This document shows positions 24,341 to 32,970 of a stretch of 64,000 nt of DNA, piece by piece. How positions within the stretch are numbered: position 1 is the first letter of the stretch; every line of letters starts with the position of its first letter. Origin of the DNA: Mycolicibacterium sphagni (GTDB lineage: Bacteria > Actinomycetota > Actinomycetes > Mycobacteriales > Mycobacteriaceae); assembly GCF_002250655.1 (NCBI RefSeq), contig NZ_NOZR01000021.1, forward strand, positions 1 to 64,000. The letters are read 5' to 3'. The notes below the pieces were generated by a model. That model had not been told where the DNA came from. It was given only the letters and a program-made list of their open reading frames with translations, and searched no databases. A program made the translations under genes and the position numbers.

Positions 24341-25978
24341 ATGAAATCACCCGCCATGCTGGCCGCATCCCTAGGCGATGCGATCGATTCCCGCTACCAC
24401 CCGTCCGGCGCAGTCCGGCGGCAATTGAACAAGGTTTTTCCGACCCATTGGTCGTTCCTGCTGGGCGAGATCGCGCTGTACAGCTTCATCGTCCTGCTGC
24501 TCACGGGCGTGTATCTGACGTTGTTCTTCGACCCCTCGATGACGGAGATCACCTACCACGGCGTGTATCAGCCTCTGCGTGGCATCGAGATGTCCCGGGC
24601 GTACGCCTCCACTCTGGACATCACCTTCGAAGTGCGCGGCGGCTTGTTCGTCCGCCAGATTCACCACTGGGCGGCGCTGCTTTTCGCTGCAGCGATCATG
24701 GTGCACCTTGCGCGGATCTTCTTCACCGGGGCCTTCCGCCGCCCCCGCGAGGCCAACTGGGTGATCGGTTCGCTGCTGTTGATCCTGGCCATGTTCGAAG
24801 GGTTCTTCGGCTACTCGCTGCCCGACGATCTGCTATCGGGTACGGGGATCCGGGCTGCGCTGTCCTCGATCACACTCGGGATTCCGGTGGTCGGCACTTG
24901 GCTGCACTGGGCGCTGTTCGGCGGCGATTTCCCGGGCGACGTCCTGATCCCACGGCTTTACGCCATCCACATCCTGATCTTTCCCGGAATCATGTTGGCG
25001 CTCATCGGTCTTCATCTGGCGCTGGTGTGGTTCCAGAAGCACACCCAGTTCCCCGGTCCCGGCCGCACCGAGAAGAACGTCGTCGGCGTGCGGGTCATGC
25101 CGGTGTTCGCGGTGAAGTCGGGTGCGTTCTTCGCAATGACGGTCGCCATCCTGGGGGTGATGGGGGGCCTGTTGCAGATCAACCCAATCTGGCAGATCGG
25201 CCCGTACAAGCCCGCGCAGGTGTCGGCGGGAAGCCAGCCCGACTTCTACCTCATGTGGACCGACGGGCTGATCCGGTTGTGGCCGGCGTGGGAGATCTAT
25301 CTCGGCCACCACACCATCCCGGCGGCGGTGGCGGTCGCCGTGCTGATGGGCGTGATCTTCGTGGCGCTCATCGCCTACCCATGGATCGAGAAGCGGTTCA
25401 CCGGCGACTCGGAAAGGCCAGGGGCGCACCACAACCTGCTGCAGCGGCCACGGGACGCTCCCGTGCGAACAGGCATCGGCGCGATGGCGATCGCCTTCTA
25501 CATCGTGCTGACCTACAGCGCCATGAACGACATCATCGCCTACACCTTCCACATTTCGCTGAACGCGACGACCTGGATCGGCCGCATCGGGATGGTGGTG
25601 CTGCCGCCGCTGGTCTACTTCATCACCTACCGCTGGGCGATCGCGCTGCAGCGCAGCGACCGCGAGGTGCTCGAGCACGGCGTTGAGACCGGCATCCTCA
25701 AGCGGCTGCCGCACGGCGCATACGTCGAGCTGCATCAACCGTTGGGTCCGGTCGACGCCGACGGCCACCCGATCGCGCTGGAATACCAGGGCGCATCGGT
25801 ACCCAAGCGGATGAACAAGCTCGGTTCTGGCGGTGCACCCGGCCGCGGCAGCTTCCTCACCGCCGACCCTCCCGACGAGGACGCCGCGCTCACCGAGGCG
25901 GCGCACGCCGCCGATAAGCGGGCACGCACCGCGCTCACGGAGCGTCAGGCCCTCGATGGGTCCTCGCGCGGCCGGTGA
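24341..25978 (+). CDS. qcrB: Cytochrome bc1 complex cytochrome b subunit (stand-alone copy)
   Basis: A 545-residue membrane protein, the quinol-oxidising cytochrome b. It has the expected helices and heme-ligand histidines (RQIHHWAALLFAAAIMVHLAR; HILIFPGIMLALIGLHLAL), the GYSLPDDLLSG segment of the quinol site, and the actinobacterial C-terminal tail (ALQRSDREVLEHGVETG). A perfect GGAGG precedes the ATG. No qcrA, qcrC or cytochrome oxidase gene is nearby, so this is probably a second qcrB separate from the usual ctaE-qcrCAB operon. Confidence 0.92.
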   Translation: MKSPAMLAASLGDAIDSRYHPSGAVRRQLNKVFPTHWSFLLGEIALYSFIVLLLTGVYLTLFFDPSMTEITYHGVYQPLRGIEMSRAYASTLDITFEVRGGLFVRQIHHWAALLFAAAIMVHLARIFFTGAFRRPREANWVIGSLLLILAMFEGFFGYSLPDDLLSGTGIRAALSSITLGIPVVGTWLHWALFGGDFPGDVLIPRLYAIHILIFPGIMLALIGLHLALVWFQKHTQFPGPGRTEKNVVGVRVMPVFAVKSGAFFAMTVAILGVMGGLLQINPIWQIGPYKPAQVSAGSQPDFYLMWTDGLIRLWPAWEIYLGHHTIPAAVAVAVLMGVIFVALIAYPWIEKRFTGDSERPGAHHNLLQRPRDAPVRTGIGAMAIAFYIVLTYSAMNDIIAYTFHISLNATTWIGRIGMVVLPPLVYFITYRWAIALQRSDREVLEHGVETGILKRLPHGAYVELHQPLGPVDADGHPIALEYQGASVPKRMNKLGSGGAPGRGSFLTADPPDEDAALTEAAHAADKRARTALTERQALDGSSRGR

Positions 25979-26050
25979 CGACGCAGCCGGTCAAGCCCAC
26001 TTCGACGGGGCGCTGACTGCGGGCGATCGCCGGATCGGGACAATCGACGG

Positions 26051-26983
26051 ATGATGCGCGCTGTCCGCTCGATCCAGGGGTCAGCCACCGTCGTCGAGGT
26101 CGACGAGCCCCCTGGTGACTGGCCGATCCTCGAGGTTGGATCGGCCAGCATCTGCGGCAGTGACCTCGGCATGCTGTCGTTTGGCCTGCCGGTGACGATT
26201 GGTCACGAGATCGCCGGCACGGTGGACGGGCGCACGTACTGTGTCGAACCGACCGTGGGCTGCGGCCAGTGCGATCAATGCCGCGGCGGGTCACCTCAGC
26301 GGTGCCGGGGAAGCGCGCCGCACGGACTGCTCGGGGTCGCTTTCGACGGCGGGCTCGCCGACCGGGTCCGGGTGCCCGCCCAGTGCCTTGTCCCGCTGCC
26401 GGACAGCCTGCCCGTAACCGACGCCTGCCTGGTGGAACCCCTTGCCGTCTCCTGGCATGCGTTGCGCAAGGTCGGCGCCGAGGCAACCGACCGCGTCCTG
26501 GTCGTCGGTGGCGGAAGCGTCGGGTTGCTGGCCGTCGCCGCGGCCCGCGCCATGGGTCTCGACGTCGACCTGCAAGCCCGCCACCCGCATCAGATCGAAG
26601 CGGCCGAGCGACTCGGCGCCGGAACCCCGGAAGGGGAGTATGACGTCGTCATCGAGGCGGTGGGCTCCGACGAGGCGCTGGCCGACTGCGTGCGGCGTGC
26701 CGCTCCGGGCGGCCAAATCGCGGTCGTCGGTGTGTCGCACGGCGACCGAGCGGTTCCCGGCATTCCGTGGATGCTCAAGGAACTGACGCTGACCGCCTCG
26801 ATGTGCTACGACCGCGGGCGTGATGACCGCGAATTCATCGATGCGGCAGCGGCATTGGCCGCAGATCCGGAAATTGCGGCCACCGTCGTCACTCACCGCT
26901 TCCCGCTGTCCGACGCGGCAGAGGCGTTCCGGGTTGCGGGCGACCGGCGAAGCGGAGCCATCAAGGTCGTGCTGGAGCCCTAG
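26051..26983 (+). CDS. Zinc-dependent alcohol dehydrogenase family protein (MDR)
   Basis: A 310-residue medium-chain dehydrogenase/reductase. The catalytic zinc ligands Cys (SICGSDLGML), His-Glu (TIGHEIAGTV) and the structural zinc cluster (CGQCDQCRGGSPQRC) are present, and the Rossmann motif VLVVGGGSVGLLAV begins near residue 155. It is slightly shorter than typical family members. The substrate is unknown. It stands alone between qcrB and glgP; the start could be either of two adjacent ATGs. Confidence 0.87.
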   Translation: MMRAVRSIQGSATVVEVDEPPGDWPILEVGSASICGSDLGMLSFGLPVTIGHEIAGTVDGRTYCVEPTVGCGQCDQCRGGSPQRCRGSAPHGLLGVAFDGGLADRVRVPAQCLVPLPDSLPVTDACLVEPLAVSWHALRKVGAEATDRVLVVGGGSVGLLAVAAARAMGLDVDLQARHPHQIEAAERLGAGTPEGEYDVVIEAVGSDEALADCVRRAAPGGQIAVVGVSHGDRAVPGIPWMLKELTLTASMCYDRGRDDREFIDAAAALAADPEIAATVVTHRFPLSDAAEAFRVAGDRRSGAIKVVLEP

Positions 26984-27036
26984 CTACCGCCGGGGTTCCC
27001 GGCACAATATGGGACGAGTCCGAGTGCTCGAGCGAC

Positions 27037-29553
27037 CTACAGCTTCACCGGCATCGCGCCGACATGCCAGATCTCGTCGCAGTACTCGGCAATCGCGCGG
27101 TCAGACGAGAACTTGCCGCTGCGCGCCGCGTTCAGGATGGACATCCGCGACCAGGCGTCCGAATCGTGCCAGGCAGCACTGACTCTGGCCTGGCAGTCGA
27201 TGTAGGAGCGGTAGTCGGCCAGCACCAGGAACGGATCATGCTGCAGCAGGTTGTCGACCAGGGGCCGCAGCACCTCGGTATCACCGTGGGTGAAAGCACC
27301 CTGCGCGATCAGTTCGAGCACCTCGGCCAGCTCTGGATCGCGCTCCACGAAGCTCGTCGGCCGGTAGCCCTGCGCCTTGAGCTCCTCCACCTCATCGACG
27401 GTCAGTCCGAACAGGAAGAAGTTCTCCGGGCCGGCCTCTTCAAGGATCTCGACGTTGGCGCCGTCGAGCGTCCCGATGGTCAGAGCGCCGTTGATCATGA
27501 ACTTCATGTTCCCGGTGCCGGAAGCTTCCTTACCCGCGGTGGAGATCTGCTCGGACAGGTTGGCCGCCGGGTAGATCAGGTGGGCGTTCTTGACGTTGAA
27601 GTTCGGCAGGAACACCACCCGCATGTACCGGTTGACATCCGGATCGTTGTTGATGGTGGCGCCAACAGCGGTGATCAACCTGATAATCCGCTTGGCGATG
27701 AAGTAGCCGGGCGCAGCCTTGCCGCCGAAGATGAACGCACGCGGCGCGATCCCCAATCCGGGGTTGCGCTTGAGCCGGTTGTACAGGGTGATGATGTGCA
27801 GCACGTTGAGGTGCTGACGCTTGTATTCGTGGATCCGCTTGACCTGGACGTCGAACATCCACGTCGGGTCAAGCTCGATGCCGGTCGCGGAGTGCACGTA
27901 CTCGGCAAGACGACTCTTGTTGGCACGCTTCATGTTTCGCCAACGCTCCCGGAAGGCCGGGTCGTCCACGTAGGACTCGAGGCTGCGCAGCTGTTCCAGG
28001 TCGGTCAGCCAGCCGTCGCCGACGGTGTCGTCGAGCAGGCTGCGCAATCCCGGATTGGACAACGCCAGGAAACGTCGTGGCGTGACTCCGTTGGTGACGT
28101 TGCCGAACCGCTCCGGCCACATTTCGTAAAAGTCTTTCAGCACACTGGCTTTCAGCAGCTCGGAGTGCAGTGCGGCGACACCGTTGACGGCGTGGCTGCC
28201 GACTGTGGCCAGGTGGGCCATGCGCACGCTCTTGCCGCCGTCCTCACCGATCAGCGACATCCGCCGCGCCCGGTCCTCATCACCGGGGAATTTGGCCTTC
28301 ACCTCGTCGAGGAAGCGCTCGTTGATCTCGTAGATGATCTCCAGGTGCCGGGGCAACGATTCACCGAAGATGCCCAGCGGCCAGGTCTCGAGCGCCTCGG
28401 GCAACAGGGTGTGGTTGGTGTAGGCGAAGGTCCCGACGGTGATCTCCCAGGCTTCGTCCCAGGCCATGTGGTGCTCGTCGATGAGCAGCCGCATCAGTTC
28501 GGCCACCGCGATCGACGGGTGGGTGTCGTTGAGCTGGATGGCCCATTTGTCCGGCAATGCCGTCAGCGGCAGTCGGGCCCGCTCGACGTGGATCCGCAGG
28601 ATGTCCTGCAGCGATGAGCTGACGAAGAAGTACTGCTGCTGCAGCCGCAGCCGCTTGCCCGCCTCGGGTTCGTCGTTGGGGTAGAGGACCTTTGAGATCT
28701 TCTCCGAGAGAACCTCGTCCTCGACGGCCTTGTAGAAGTCGCCGGTGTTGAAGGCGTCCAGCGCGAACGACGACATCGACCGGGCACTCCACAGGGTCAG
28801 CGTGTTGCAGGTGTTCACGCCGTAACCCTGGATCGGGGTGTCGTAGGACACGCCCTTGATCACCCGGCGGGGAATCCAGCGCACTCGGTGGTTGCCGGCA
28901 ACATCCTCGTACTGTTCGGTGTAGCCGCCCCAGTTCACCAGGTAGCTGGCGTCGGGCTTGTCGATCTCCCACGGATTACCGGCGACGAGCCAGTTGTCGG
29001 TCTTCTCGACCTGCCAGCCGTCTTGGATCTCCTGGTCGAAAATGCCGAACTCATAACGGATTCCGTAGCCGATGGACGGCCGCTGCAGGGTGGCCAGCGA
29101 GTCCAGATAGCAGGCAGCCAGGCGGCCCAGGCCGCCGTTGCCCAGGCCGGGCTCCTCCTCACACGCGAGGATCACGTCGAGGTCCTGGCCGAGTGCGGCC
29201 AGCGCTTCGCGGGCCTGCTCCTCGATGCGCAAGTTGAGCAGGTTGTTGCCGAGCTGTGGGCCCATCAGGAATTCGGCGGACAAGTAACACGTCACTTTGG
29301 CGGGGCCGTGCAACAGATCCTGGGTGGTGGCCATCCAGCGCTGCTGCATGCGGTCGCGCACCGCCAGCGCCAGCGCCCGGTAGTAGTGCTCGGTGGTCAG
29401 CACGCTCGGCGGCCGGGCGATGGAGTACACCAGATGGTCGGCGATCGCGCGGCGCAGCGCGTCCGCCGACAGTCCGGTGCGGCTGTGCTCGTGCGGTCGT
29501 GCAGCTGCCTCGCCGGCTACATCCCCCGAGGCGTTACTCACCACATCCGTCAT
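27037..29553 (-). CDS. glgP: Glycogen/alpha-glucan phosphorylase
   Basis: An 838-residue enzyme that releases glucose-1-phosphate from alpha-1,4-glucans using pyridoxal phosphate. Family motifs are at the expected places: ACEEEPGLGNGGLGRLAACYLDSLA, KVTCYLSAEFLMG, VTNGVTPRRFL, and the PLP site EASGTGNMKFMINGALTIGTLDGANVEI (lysine in MKF). Length matches the family. The ATG follows a CAGGAGAAG site. It is monocistronic on the minus strand. Confidence 0.96.
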   Translation of the reverse strand: MTDVVSNASGDVAGEAAARPHEHSRTGLSADALRRAIADHLVYSIARPPSVLTTEHYYRALALAVRDRMQQRWMATTQDLLHGPAKVTCYLSAEFLMGPQLGNNLLNLRIEEQAREALAALGQDLDVILACEEEPGLGNGGLGRLAACYLDSLATLQRPSIGYGIRYEFGIFDQEIQDGWQVEKTDNWLVAGNPWEIDKPDASYLVNWGGYTEQYEDVAGNHRVRWIPRRVIKGVSYDTPIQGYGVNTCNTLTLWSARSMSSFALDAFNTGDFYKAVEDEVLSEKISKVLYPNDEPEAGKRLRLQQQYFFVSSSLQDILRIHVERARLPLTALPDKWAIQLNDTHPSIAVAELMRLLIDEHHMAWDEAWEITVGTFAYTNHTLLPEALETWPLGIFGESLPRHLEIIYEINERFLDEVKAKFPGDEDRARRMSLIGEDGGKSVRMAHLATVGSHAVNGVAALHSELLKASVLKDFYEMWPERFGNVTNGVTPRRFLALSNPGLRSLLDDTVGDGWLTDLEQLRSLESYVDDPAFRERWRNMKRANKSRLAEYVHSATGIELDPTWMFDVQVKRIHEYKRQHLNVLHIITLYNRLKRNPGLGIAPRAFIFGGKAAPGYFIAKRIIRLITAVGATINNDPDVNRYMRVVFLPNFNVKNAHLIYPAANLSEQISTAGKEASGTGNMKFMINGALTIGTLDGANVEILEEAGPENFFLFGLTVDEVEELKAQGYRPTSFVERDPELAEVLELIAQGAFTHGDTEVLRPLVDNLLQHDPFLVLADYRSYIDCQARVSAAWHDSDAWSRMSILNAARSGKFSSDRAIAEYCDEIWHVGAMPVKL

Positions 29554-29954
29554 TGTCTTCTCCTGCTCCCAGACCAGACCGCTTCTCGATCACCTGCGGG
29601 GACCCGAAGTCTCGCACCGTTGTATTTCGGTGAAGCGAGGTGAACGAGTCTCTCCCGTGAACTATCGCGCATCAACGTGTGCACCGCGCGCCGAGCAAAT
29701 GCCCCTGTCCGACGCCGGTTCTGCGGTCCCGATCATGGGTGCGCCGCCGCCGGAGCAGGTTATCGCCCCACATCAATCCGTATCGGGGCCAGCAGTCGGC
29801 GCTGCGGCGCAGGGCGTCGATATCAGCAGCCGATGAGGTTGCCCGGTAATCGCCTCGCTCGCCGACTCGGCGCTATACAATTTTCCGAAAGTGTTCACTG
29901 CGCAAATTTGTTCACGGCCGTGGATTGCCGCGAGAACAGGACCGGGAAAAGACA
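29554..29954. other. Intergenic region between glgP and the acyl-CoA dehydrogenase-like gene
   Basis: About 400 bp between two divergent genes. It holds the glgP ribosome site on the minus strand and a TATACAA element at 29874-29880 that could be a -10. Two copies of TGTTCAC (29892-29898 and 29909-29915) precede the plus-strand start and may be a regulator site. Short open frames here look like chance frames; I see no gene or RNA. Confidence 0.4.
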
Positions 29955-31148
29955 ATGACGTCGACAGTTCAATCGGGGGACCAGGTCGTCGGGCTGGCGC
30001 GGGGGATGCGCGATCTGGTGGTGGCGCAGGCCGGTGAATCAGAGCGGCTGCGCACCATCGCGCCGGCCGTCGTCGACGAGATGTGGGCCAGCGGGCTGAT
30101 GCAGTCGTTCAATCCGGTCGCCGCGGGCGGCGTCGAGCCGTCCTTCGAGCAGATGATCGAGGCCTGGATCGAGATGGCCTGGCAGGACGGCTCGTTCGGG
30201 TGGATCGGGATCGCGAACCTGCCGTCGTCGTTCGCCGCGGCGGCCTATCTGCCCGACGACGGTTTCGCCGAGGTGTTCACCGCTAACGACAACCGGGTCA
30301 CGATGGGCGGACAGTTCTTCCCCAACGGGCAGGGCACCGCGGTCGACGGTGGCTACCGGGTGAGCGGCTCCTGGAGTTTCGGGTCGGGCACCGGGCATGC
30401 CGAGTACGTCTGTGCCGGGTTCTTCCCGATGGACAACGGCGAGATGCGCTGGGCGCTGGAAGGCCCCGAGGGCATTCCCGAGATGTTGGTCGCGGTGATA
30501 CCCCGGGCCGAGATCGCCTTCAAGGACGGCTGGCACGTCCAGGGGCTGAAGGGAACCGGCTCCTACGACTACGGCGTCGACGACGTCTTCGTGCCCGCCA
30601 GCCGGACCTTCCCACTGTTCTCCCGTGTCCCGTACCGGGGCAGCTCACCGGCCACCCGGATGGGGCTGATGCCGGTGACGGCGGCCGGTCACGCGTCCTG
30701 GGCGCTCGGGATTGCCAAGAGCATGCTCGACGACGTCGAGGAGCTGGCAGCCACCAAGTTCCGGATGAGCGATATGGCGTCGCTGGCCAGCCGGCCGACC
30801 TTCCAGAAGGATCTGGCCCATCACGTCGCGGCGTGGCGGGCGGCGCGACTGTTGGTGCTGGACGCCTTCACTACCGCTGAGGCGGCAGTGGCCGGCGGAG
30901 ATGACCTCACCCCGGCGCTGCGCGCAGACATGCGGGTGGCCGCCGTGTATGCGACCGACGTGTCCCGCCAGGCCGCCGAGTGGGCGCACCTGGCCGCGGG
31001 CACCACCTCGATCCGGGAGGGCAGCCGCCTGGAGCGCGGCTTCCGCGACATCTACACCGGAACCCAGCACGCCTTCATCAGCGAGAAGGTGGCCATGGAT
31101 GTCGCCCAGATCTGGCTGGGCATCATCGAGGACCAGCCCGGTCTGTGA
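29955..31148 (+). CDS. Acyl-CoA dehydrogenase family flavoprotein (HsaA-like group D monooxygenase type)
   Basis: A 397-residue flavoenzyme with an acyl-CoA dehydrogenase fold (helical N-domain, barrel near 120-230, C-terminal helices). Segments such as AWQDGSFGWIGIANL, GSWSFGSGTGHAEYV and GLKGTGSYDYGVDDVFVPASRTF are typical of flavin monooxygenases or hydroxylases with this fold (HsaA, HpaB relatives) rather than of beta-oxidation enzymes. The ATG at 29955 follows a GGGAAAAGACA site. No reductase partner is next to it. Substrate unknown. Confidence 0.8.
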   Translation: MTSTVQSGDQVVGLARGMRDLVVAQAGESERLRTIAPAVVDEMWASGLMQSFNPVAAGGVEPSFEQMIEAWIEMAWQDGSFGWIGIANLPSSFAAAAYLPDDGFAEVFTANDNRVTMGGQFFPNGQGTAVDGGYRVSGSWSFGSGTGHAEYVCAGFFPMDNGEMRWALEGPEGIPEMLVAVIPRAEIAFKDGWHVQGLKGTGSYDYGVDDVFVPASRTFPLFSRVPYRGSSPATRMGLMPVTAAGHASWALGIAKSMLDDVEELAATKFRMSDMASLASRPTFQKDLAHHVAAWRAARLLVLDAFTTAEAAVAGGDDLTPALRADMRVAAVYATDVSRQAAEWAHLAAGTTSIREGSRLERGFRDIYTGTQHAFISEKVAMDVAQIWLGIIEDQPGL

Positions 31149-31213
31149 GCGGTGCGCGGCGCGTCGGCATTTCGCGCGCGATCCGGGCCGGGCGGGATTA
31201 GAGTCCGAAGGTT

Positions 31214-31561
31214 ATGACGGCCTGGCCCGATCCGGTGCTTCCGAGCAGTCAGTCGACCAATCCCCGACAGCTCAAGCGGTTGAGCCGCACCTTCGCCGGT
31301 GTCGGCGTCGGCATCCCGCCGGAGCGTCTGCAACAGATAGCCATGGGCGAGCAGGCCACCGAAGACGAACTGGTCGACGTCACGTTCGCGATTGCCGCAA
31401 CTGCGCTGATCAGCGAGAAACGGCGGTCCAAAGTCAGCCGCGCACAACGACGTTGTGTCCACGGCGTCATCGTCGGGGTCGCGATTCTGATCGCGATCAA
31501 CGTCCTGCTGTGTCTGGGACTGGCGCTGTTCGTCCTGACCCAGCACACATCGCCGTATTAA
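31214..31561 (+). CDS. Hypothetical single-pass membrane protein
   Basis: A 115-residue protein with a predicted cytosolic region (about 1-78) and one C-terminal helix (HGVIVGVAILIAINVLLCLGLALFVL) with a short tail. The cytosolic part contains no recognised domain. It lies 65 nt after the acyl-CoA dehydrogenase-like gene and faces the convergent aminotransferase (6-nt gap). Function unknown. Confidence 0.7.
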   Translation: MTAWPDPVLPSSQSTNPRQLKRLSRTFAGVGVGIPPERLQQIAMGEQATEDELVDVTFAIAATALISEKRRSKVSRAQRRCVHGVIVGVAILIAINVLLCLGLALFVLTQHTSPY

Positions 31562-31567
31562 GCCGTG

Positions 31568-32953
31568 TTAAGCGGTCACGTATCCGTCGGCGACGTCGAG
31601 CGCCGTGTCCAGGATCGCCAGACCCTCGGCCACCTCGGCATCGGTGACGTTGCAGGCCGGCACCGCGTGGATCCGGTTGAAGTTGGCGAACGGCAACAGG
31701 CCCCCTGACTTACAGGCGGCCAGCACCTCATTCATCGCCGGGCTGGAACCCCCATAGGGTGCCAGCGGTTCGCGGGTCTGCGGGTTGGCTACCAACTCGA
31801 TCGCCCAGAACACGCCAAGGCCGCGGACCTCACCGACCGACGGGTGCCGCGCGGCCAGCTCCCGCAGGCCGGGGCCCAGAACCTGGTCACCGATCCGGGC
31901 GGCGTTGGCCACCATGCCCTCGTCTTCCATTGCGTTGATTGTCGCCACCGCCGCACCGCAGGCCAGCGGGTGCCCTGAATAGGTCAGTCCGCCCGGGTAA
32001 GCGCGGTCGGCGAAGGTTGAGTAGATCGCGTCGTTGATGGCCACGCCGCCGAGCGGTACGTACCCCGATGTCACGCCCTTGGCGAAGGTCATGAGGTCGG
32101 GTAGGACGTCGAAATTGTCGATGGCGAACCACTTTCCGGTCCGGCCGAAGCCAGCCATCACCTCATCGGCGATGAACACGATGCCGTGGCGATCGCAGAT
32201 CTCCCGCACCCCGGCCATATACCCCGGCGGTGGAACCATGATGCCCGCGGTGCCCGGCACGGATTCCAGGATGATTGCGGCGATAGACGCCGGGCCCTCA
32301 TGGTGGATCAGGCGCTCGAGGTAGTCGAGGGCACGGTCGGATTCCTGCTCTTCATTCTCGGCGAAGAACGAGGAGCGGTACAGGAACGGGCCGTTGAAGT
32401 GGACGACGCCCGCGCTGGCGTAGTCGTTGGGGTAGCGGCGCGGGTCACCGGTCAGATTGATCGCGGTATCGGTGCCACCGTGGTACGAGCGGTAGCGGGA
32501 GAGCACCTTGTAGCGCCCGGTGTGCAGACGGGCCATCCGGACCGCGTGCTCGACGGCGTCGGCACCGCCGTTGGTGAAGAACACGTGGTTGAGGTCACCG
32601 GGGGTGCGCTCGGCGATCAGCCGGGCGGCCTCGGACCGAGCGGCGTTGGCGTGCTGCGGCGCGATCGTGCACAGCTTCGCCGCCTGCTCGGCGATGGCGG
32701 CGACGACCTTGGGATGCTGATGGCCGATGTTGGTGAACACCAGCTGGGAGGAGAAGTCGAGCAGCTTGTTGCCGTCGCCGTCCCAGACGTAGGAGCCTTC
32801 CGCCGCGACGATCGTCATCGGCTTGATCTGCGCCTGCGCCGACCACGAGTGGAAGACGTGCGCGCGGTCCAGCTCGTAGGCGCGGGCCGCTTCGACCCGG
32901 GCGGTGTCGAGATCTTGGCCGTTGGGCAGCAGGTGCGGAGCAGTTGTCGTCAT
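31568..32953 (-). CDS. Class III aminotransferase (PLP-dependent)
   Basis: A 461-residue PLP enzyme, probably a beta-alanine or omega-amino acid:pyruvate transaminase. The class III signature is intact: VFFTNGGADAVEHA, YRSYHGGT, VFIADEVMAGFGRTGKWF, and the PLP lysine in LMTFAKGVTSGYVPLGG. It is 17 nt downstream of mmsA and carries its own GAGGAA ribosome site, so the two form an operon for an amino acid whose semialdehyde feeds into MmsA. The substrate pairing is inferred. Confidence 0.9.
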   Translation of the reverse strand: MTTTAPHLLPNGQDLDTARVEAARAYELDRAHVFHSWSAQAQIKPMTIVAAEGSYVWDGDGNKLLDFSSQLVFTNIGHQHPKVVAAIAEQAAKLCTIAPQHANAARSEAARLIAERTPGDLNHVFFTNGGADAVEHAVRMARLHTGRYKVLSRYRSYHGGTDTAINLTGDPRRYPNDYASAGVVHFNGPFLYRSSFFAENEEQESDRALDYLERLIHHEGPASIAAIILESVPGTAGIMVPPPGYMAGVREICDRHGIVFIADEVMAGFGRTGKWFAIDNFDVLPDLMTFAKGVTSGYVPLGGVAINDAIYSTFADRAYPGGLTYSGHPLACGAAVATINAMEDEGMVANAARIGDQVLGPGLRELAARHPSVGEVRGLGVFWAIELVANPQTREPLAPYGGSSPAMNEVLAACKSGGLLPFANFNRIHAVPACNVTDAEVAEGLAILDTALDVADGYVTA

Positions 32954-32970
32954 GCGTTCCTCTTTCGAGC

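Noticed and set aside
27064..28617. 517-residue frame antisense to glgP
   Set aside because: Shadow of the phosphorylase gene; no recognisable domain.
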